From Boesenbergia rotunda (Eukaryota; Streptophyta; Magnoliopsida; Zingiberales; Zingiberaceae), in the NCBI GenBank assembly GCA_024364735.1, contig JAGFNQ010001614.1, forward strand, positions 186,001 to 250,000: DNA of 64,000 bases. Direction: 5' to 3'. This document shows positions 59,085-64,000 of this stretch, piece after piece. How positions within the stretch are numbered: position 1 is the stretch's first letter; every line of letters begins with the position of its first letter. The notes below the pieces were generated by a model. That model was not told the DNA's origin. It saw only the letters and a program-made list of their open reading frames with translations, and ran no database searches. The position numbers were made by a program, and so were the translations under genes.

Positions 59085-59405
59085 TATAGTGCACCTGGGG
59101 GCGCTCTGGACGTCGGGGGCGCCCTCCACGTGCCTTTGGATCCGCGAACCCCTATCCGAGACTCGGTCAGAGCTTATCCCTTCAAGATAGAGCTCGTAGC
59201 CGACGGGGGCGCCCTGGATGCTGGGGGCGCCCTGCTTGACTCGGTCAACAGGCTTCACGGTTGCTTCTTTGCTTTCTTGGCTTTGACTCAGGGCGCCCGG
59301 GACCTCCAGGGCGCCCTGCTTAGAGTAGTTTCGAGGCAACTCTTTGCTTAGTTGTTTGCTTTTCCCTTGGGGGCGCCCGGGACCTCCTGGGCGCCCTGCC
59401 CAGCT
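59085..59405. repeat. GGGCGCCC-rich palindromic zone in the SIRE-like LTR
   Basis: GGGCGCCC or GGGGGCGCCCTG occurs about ten times, several in pairs such as GGGCGCCCGGGACCTCC...GGGCGCCCTG. It is strikingly GC-rich compared with the rest of the window and self-complementary. Confidence 0.75.
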
Positions 59406-59654
59406 GCTGCCCCTCTCCTTTGGGGCGTTCTGAGCTGCAGAAACTCGTTCCTTCGGTCCTGCATCCAGGGTTAGTTCCAAAATAATAAGGTAAGAGTGTT
59501 AGATAATTTTACAGCCGTAGCTGTCTTGGTTCTGACTTTGGGTCTCCAAAATGGAGCCCTAGGTCGAACCGACGCCTACTGTTCCCTCGACGGGGAACGC
59601 ATCCTTACCTACTCCTCTCAGGAGAATTTACCTGTTGCCAACCGGCTCCTCCGG

Positions 59655-59975
59655 TTGGATTTTTGCCCGGCAGTCCTTCGCCAGGTGCCTAGCAGTCCTT
59701 CGCCAGGTCTTCGTTACCAAGCAATCCTTTGCCTGGTGCCTAGCAGTCCTTCGCTAGGACTTCGATACCAAGCAGTCCTTCGCCTGGTGCCTAACAGTCC
59801 TTCGCTAGGTCTTCAGTACCAAGCAGTCCTTCGCTTGGTGCCTAGCAGTCCTTCGCTAGGTCTTCGTCTCCTAGCAGCCCTTCGCTAGGTGCCCGGCAGC
59901 CCTTCGCCAGGTCTTAGGGTTTCGATGCCTAGCAGTCCTTCGCTACGTGCCTAGCAGTCCTTCGCTAGGACTTCA
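59655..59975. repeat. minisatellite in the SIRE-like LTR
   Basis: About twelve copies of a ~25-bp unit of the type GCCTAGCAGTCCTTCGCTAG alternating with ACCAAGCAGTCCTTCGCCTG; neighbouring units combine into ~50-bp higher-order repeats. The open plus frame across it (59496-59888) is a repeat artefact. Confidence 0.9.
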
Positions 59976-60080
59976 ATCTGCACACTCAAGTAACATGCTA
60001 GATAAAAATAACATCTTAACTTTTGAACCCTTTGCCATTATCAAAACTAAGGTTCGACTTGGGTGCTGTCTGCACCAACA

Positions 60081-60094
60081 ATCTCCCCCTTTTT
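60081..60094 (-). other. polypurine tract of element I
   Basis: Minus strand AAAAAGGGGGAGAT adjoining the LTR; nearly the same as the tract of element F. Confidence 0.8.
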
Positions 60095-61182
60095 GATTTA
60101 TGGCAACCCGGTTCAAAAAGTTAAGTTAATCAGAAATAGGTAAAATACCAGTTTAGTTTCCTCCCCCTGGAAGGAATCACCCCTAGGTTTTTCAAAGGTT
60201 CGTGGGATTTGAAAATTTATAAGTCTAAAAATGGAGTTGATTTTTCAACACTTAGAATATTTTTCAAAATAACATTTTCCAAAATAAATTTTGGCTGGGC
60301 ACTTGGAAAATTTATACTTTGAAAAAAAATAAAGGAATATTTGAGTTAAAAAAAATTTCAATTTCTTTAGTATTTTAGAAACTTTTCTATTTAAGATAAG
60401 TACTTAGAAAAAGTTTTCAATATAGCTTAATTTTAAGTACTTAGTTCTATTTAAGATAAGTACTTAGAAAAGGTTTTGAAAAAAAAAGGTTTTGAGGGCA
60501 AGTTAGATTAAGTACTTTTTAAAGAAAGGATAAAGATTTGAAATTTTGAATTTTGAATTTTTTTTTAATTTTTCAAATCTTCTCTCCTTTTCACTCTCTC
60601 CCCCTTTGCCATATATTAAAAAAAAAAACAAAGCAATATAGCAAAAAATTGCATATAGCAAAAGAATAATGTGCTGTACTGAACTAATTCAAGGAATAAG
60701 CTTGGACCAAATCAATTTGAATTATCTTGCTCGGGTCCTGTCTAACCCAATTAGCTACTTACTAACTGTGATAGACAGTAGTTTTCGCTAGGATTAGTCA
60801 AGTTAAGTGTTGTGTTCAAGTTAGATTTTTTAAGCTTGACACTTAACCTGATTACTATTCAATTTGTATTTAGTGCCCCAATTACTGCAGAGGCACTGAT
60901 TAAAGCATCTTGAATTAAAGCAAAGACCTAAGCATCTCAACCCATTCTAGGTTATCAATCAAAAGTGCCCTAAGGTTCTTGTGAGATGATGACTTCTAGA
61001 TCTATAGGTGCATGCATTTCTAAGGTTAGGGCCTAAGCTAAGTCCATTTGCGAAGAAAAATCCTAGTTTTGAGGGGGGTAGTTTTTCCAAAAAAACTAAG
61101 TCGAAAAATTGATTTTGAAATTGCAATAAAGATTTTGAAAATCAAGTAAAGCAGTTTTTAAAATAACAGAAGTAGAGTAAAC
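60095..61182 (-). other. 3' non-coding region of element I
   Basis: AT-rich with homopolymer runs; an imperfect duplication of TTTAAGATAAGTACTTAGAAAA is at about 60390-60475. No envelope-like or antisense ORF of note was found. Confidence 0.6.
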
Positions 61183-64000
61183 CTATTCTACCAAGCATAA
61201 TCCTAACTGCCTTCTTAGTGAGCTGAACTCAGACTCAGGTAGGGGTTTGATGAATATGTCAGCTAAGTTAGATTTAGAGTCTATATGCTTAAGGACTATC
61301 TCACCCCTGGCTACGTGATCTCTTACAAAGTGGTGTTTGACTTCTATGTGTTTAGTTCTGGAGTGTTGGATTGGATTTTTAGTTAGGTTAATTGAGCATA
61401 TATTATCAATGTTGACCTGAGTTTGAGTGTAGTTAAGCTGGAAGTCTTTGAGAGTGTGCATCATCCATAAGTGTTGTGCTACACACTCTCCTAAAGCTAC
61501 ATACTCAGCTTCAGTTGTGGATAGAGCTACACAGTGTTGTTTTCTGCTGCACCAACTTACTAGACTATTTCCTAACAGTTGACAGCTTCCACTTGTGCTC
61601 TTTCTATCTAATTTACAACAAGCATAATCAGAATCCGAGTATCCTGACAAGTCAAAGGTTGAGGTCCTAGGATACCAAATCCCTACATTTAGGGTGCCCT
61701 TAACATATCTTAGTATTCTTTTTAGGGCTGCTAAGTGTGTTTCCTTAGCACAGGTTTGGTATCTAGCACATATTCCTACGGCAAAAAGGATATCAGGTCT
61801 GCTGGCTATAAGGTACAGTAGACTTCCAATCATACTTCTATAGAGTTTAAGGTCTACTGGTTTACCATCAGGGTTACTATCTATTTTTATATTTGTGGCC
61901 ATGAGTGTACTTATGCTTTTAGAGTTATCCATTTTAAATTTCTTTATTAACTCCTTAGAATATTTGGATTGATGGACATAGTTTCCATCCCTAGTTTGTT
62001 TAATTTGTAATCCTAGAAAGAAGTTGAGCTCACCAACTAAGCTCATTTCAAATTCATTTTCCATTATTTTAACAAATTCTTTTAGGAAATTTGAGTTGGT
62101 GGACCCAAAAATTATGTCATCGATGTAGATTTGGGCAATAAAGATTTCTTTCCCTAAGGTTTTGATAAATAAGGTTGAGTCAATTTGTCCTTGTTTAAAT
62201 TCTTTATAGATTAGGTAAGTTGATAAGCGTTCATACCAGGCCCTAGGTGCTTGTTTTAGTCCATAAAGTGCTTTAGTGAGTTTGTAAACGTGGTCAGGTC
62301 TTTCTAAGTTCTCAAAACCAGGGGGTTGTCCTACATAAACTTCTTCCTTAATAAATCCATTTAGAAAAGCTGACTTTACATCCATTTGGTAGAGTTTAAA
62401 TCCTTTATGGGATGCAAAGGCTAACAACATCCTAATGGACTCAAGTCTAACTACTGGGGCATAGGTTTCGTCATAATCTAACCCTTCTACTTGACTGAAC
62501 TCTTTTGCTACTAAGCGGGCTTTGTTTCTTACTATTATTCCTTGATCATTTAGCTTGTTCCTAAAAACCCACTTAGTATCAATAATAGATTTGCCCTTAG
62601 GTTTAGGTACTAGTTCCCAGACTTGGTTCCTCTCAAACTGGGCTAACTCTTCCTGCATTGCTATGATCCAATCAGGATCAGGTAAGGCTTCATCTATGGT
62701 CTTAGGTTTAATTTTTGAAATCATTGCAATCTGACTAAGGTTCCTATAAGCAGACCTAGTTCTGATTCCTAAGGTTGGATCACCTACAATCTGTTCAGTT
62801 GGGTGACTGAGTCTGGGTTTCTTAGTTTTTCTGGAACTTGGTTCAGCCTCAGGTCTGGCTGGTCGGTTTGGTTCAGTGATTGGTTCAACTACTTGGGTTG
62901 GTTCAATTGCTGATTCAATTGTCTCAATGGTTGGTTCAATAATATGTTCATTTTCTTCTTGATCAGTATTTGATGAATTTAGATCTGAATTATTAAATTT
63001 TGAGTTAATTTCTTCATCAAATATCAGATTTATTATTTCTTCAATTTTCTTAGTTTGTTTATTGTAAATCTTATAGGCTCTACTTGTTGTTGAATAACCT
63101 AAGAAGATGCCTGAGGTTGACTTAGACTGGAATTTACCTAGATAGTCCTTGGTATTTAGGATATGGACTTTGCACCCAAAGACCCTTAGGTAATGTAGGT
63201 TTGGAAGTCTATGGTAGTATAATTCATATGGTGTTTTATTGTGTCGTTTGTTAATTAGTACCCTATTTTGGATGTAGCAAGCCGTACTAATTGCTTCTGC
63301 CCAATATTGGTTAGCTAGGTTGAATTCATTGAGCATAGCCCTAGCGGCTTCCTGTAGGGTTCTATTTTTCCTTTCAACTATCCCATTTTGCTGGGGGGTT
63401 CTAGGACACAAAAATTCGTGTATATACCCATTTACCTTACACAACTCCTTGAATCGTTGATTTTCAAACTCTCTCCCGTGGTCACTCCTAAGTATTTTGA
63501 TTTTGGTATCGTTTTGATTTTCAATTAACTTACAAAAATCATTAAATAGATTTAGGGTTTCATCTTTGGTCTTTAGAAACCTAACCAGGTAAACCTAGAG
63601 TAATCATCAACTATTACTAAGCAGTATCGGTTTCCGCTTAGTGACTTGGATCCATGTGAATCAAATAGGTCAAGGTGCAGGAGCTCAAGTGTGGTTTGAG
63701 TTAGATCAGACTGAATTAGTTTGTGATTAGACCTGGTTTGTTTACCTTGATTACATGATTTACATATTAAGTTTTCATGGTTCTTAATTTTAGGAATACC
63801 TTTTATTAGGCCGAGTTGGGTGATTTTTGAAAGTATTCTCAAATTAGTGTGACCTAATCTCCTATGCCAGAGGTTTGATTGTTCTAACTGAGTTAACATG
63901 CATTTAGGTACTAGTGGTAGGTTTATCGTGTAAACATTATTTTTCCTAGTACCTTTAAGCATGATTTCAGAGTCTTGCAAGTTTCTAATCAGGCAGTTAG
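61183..64000 (-). pseudogene. SIRE-like Pol (INT, RT, RNase H), one frameshift, partial
   Basis: From the window edge to about 63585 the frame carries the pre-integrase GHTNLRILSKI with CKSCNQGKQTRSNHK and the start of the integrase core (HLDLFDSHGSKS, DDYSRFTW). A one-base loss near 63583-63590 ends it (YSRFTWLGF stop at 63573). The continuation is open to 61183: LRSDHGREF, VERKNRTL (integrase D and E), RT motifs KARLVAKEFSQVEG, DVKSAFLNGF, LYGLKQAPRAWYERL, YIDDIIFGST, and RNase H SGYSDSDYACC and LSTTEAEYVALGE. Reverse transcriptase and RNase H are intact. Protease and Gag are beyond the right edge. Confidence 0.9.

Larger units (their letters stand above)
58669..60080 (-). repeat. 3' LTR of SIRE-like element I (1412 bp)
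   Basis: Begins TGTTGGATCG and ends ...TGCACCAACA, next to the PPT. The preceding 5 bases are GCATC; the partner duplication is off-window. The beginning (TGTTRGATCGAT..., G-run, TGGTTCGGAG block) resembles the LTR of element F. It holds two tandem-repeat zones listed separately. Confidence 0.85.
58669..64000 (-). mobile_element. SIRE-like copia retrotransposon, 3' part (element I), runs off right edge
   Basis: In plus coordinates: 3' LTR (58669-60080), polypurine tract (60081-60094), ~1.1 kb non-coding, then pol on the minus strand from 61183 to the window end. The long LTR, the pol sequence type (YIDDIIFGSTN, DSDYACCKLDRKSTSGSC) and the large 3' non-coding region suit SIRE/Maximus. No envelope-like ORF was found between pol and the LTR. 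The element interrupts a gypsy gag. Confidence 0.88.

Noticed and set aside
59496..59888. 130-codon plus-strand ORF
   Set aside because: Mostly minisatellite translation (LVPSSPSLGLRYQAVLR repeats), antisense to the SIRE-like element.
59655..59975. CRISPR-like array
   Set aside because: Units are directly tandem without unique spacers; it is a minisatellite within an LTR.
60095..61182. Envelope-like ORF expected in some SIRE elements
   Set aside because: No frame of adequate length or with a transmembrane pattern was found between pol and the 3' LTR.

Overview
The window is plant nuclear DNA, almost certainly an angiosperm and most likely a monocot. The species is not identified. It holds plant-type Ty1/copia, Ty3/gypsy-like, hAT, CACTA and Mutator-like elements and one intact intron-containing leucine-rich-repeat receptor kinase gene. 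No bacterial, organellar, rRNA, tRNA or CRISPR features were recognised.

Layout. 1-5828: 5' half of a minus-strand copia element running off the left edge (polyprotein, PBS, 2.25 kb LTR), inserted in a copy (5829-6257) of a dispersed LTR family called R1 here. 6258-8454: no gene; a MITE-like inverted repeat and a SINE-like segment. 8455-18602: R1 copy B, carrying a second R1 copy in opposite orientation (9987-12779) and a 4.7-kb hAT transposon (13811-18506), which itself carries a 446-bp MITE. 18603-19762: no gene. 19763-23069 (minus): the only intact host gene, an LRR-XII (Xa21/EFR-like) receptor kinase with a 220-bp intron. 23160-25376: no gene; AT-rich repeats and CACTA-like subterminal sequence. 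25377-36325: two R1 copies, the first hosting a gag-only SIRE-like element (25609-31590) and a solo copia LTR (32377-34569). 36326-40400: decayed CACTA transposase (minus). 40844-45227: a 4.4-kb non-coding, highly palindromic Mutator-like element. 45410-46220: a Tourist-like MITE. 47278-57702: a duplicated SINE-like unit, then an R1 copy hosting a complete, very young copia element (48076-56189) with an additional ORF upstream of gag. 57703-58668: decayed gypsy LTR and gag. 58669-64000: 3' half of a SIRE-like copia element (minus) running off the right edge.

Most boundaries rest on target-site duplications (TSDs) read directly in the sequence: 5 bp for LTR elements, 8 bp for hAT, 9 bp for the Mutator-like element and TTA for the Tourist-like element. 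Four separate copia insertions lie inside R1 LTRs. The strongest novel candidates are the extra acidic, membrane-anchored ORF in the young copia element, the hairpin-array Mutator-like element, and R1 itself, whose LTR looks as if it carries a spliced leader.
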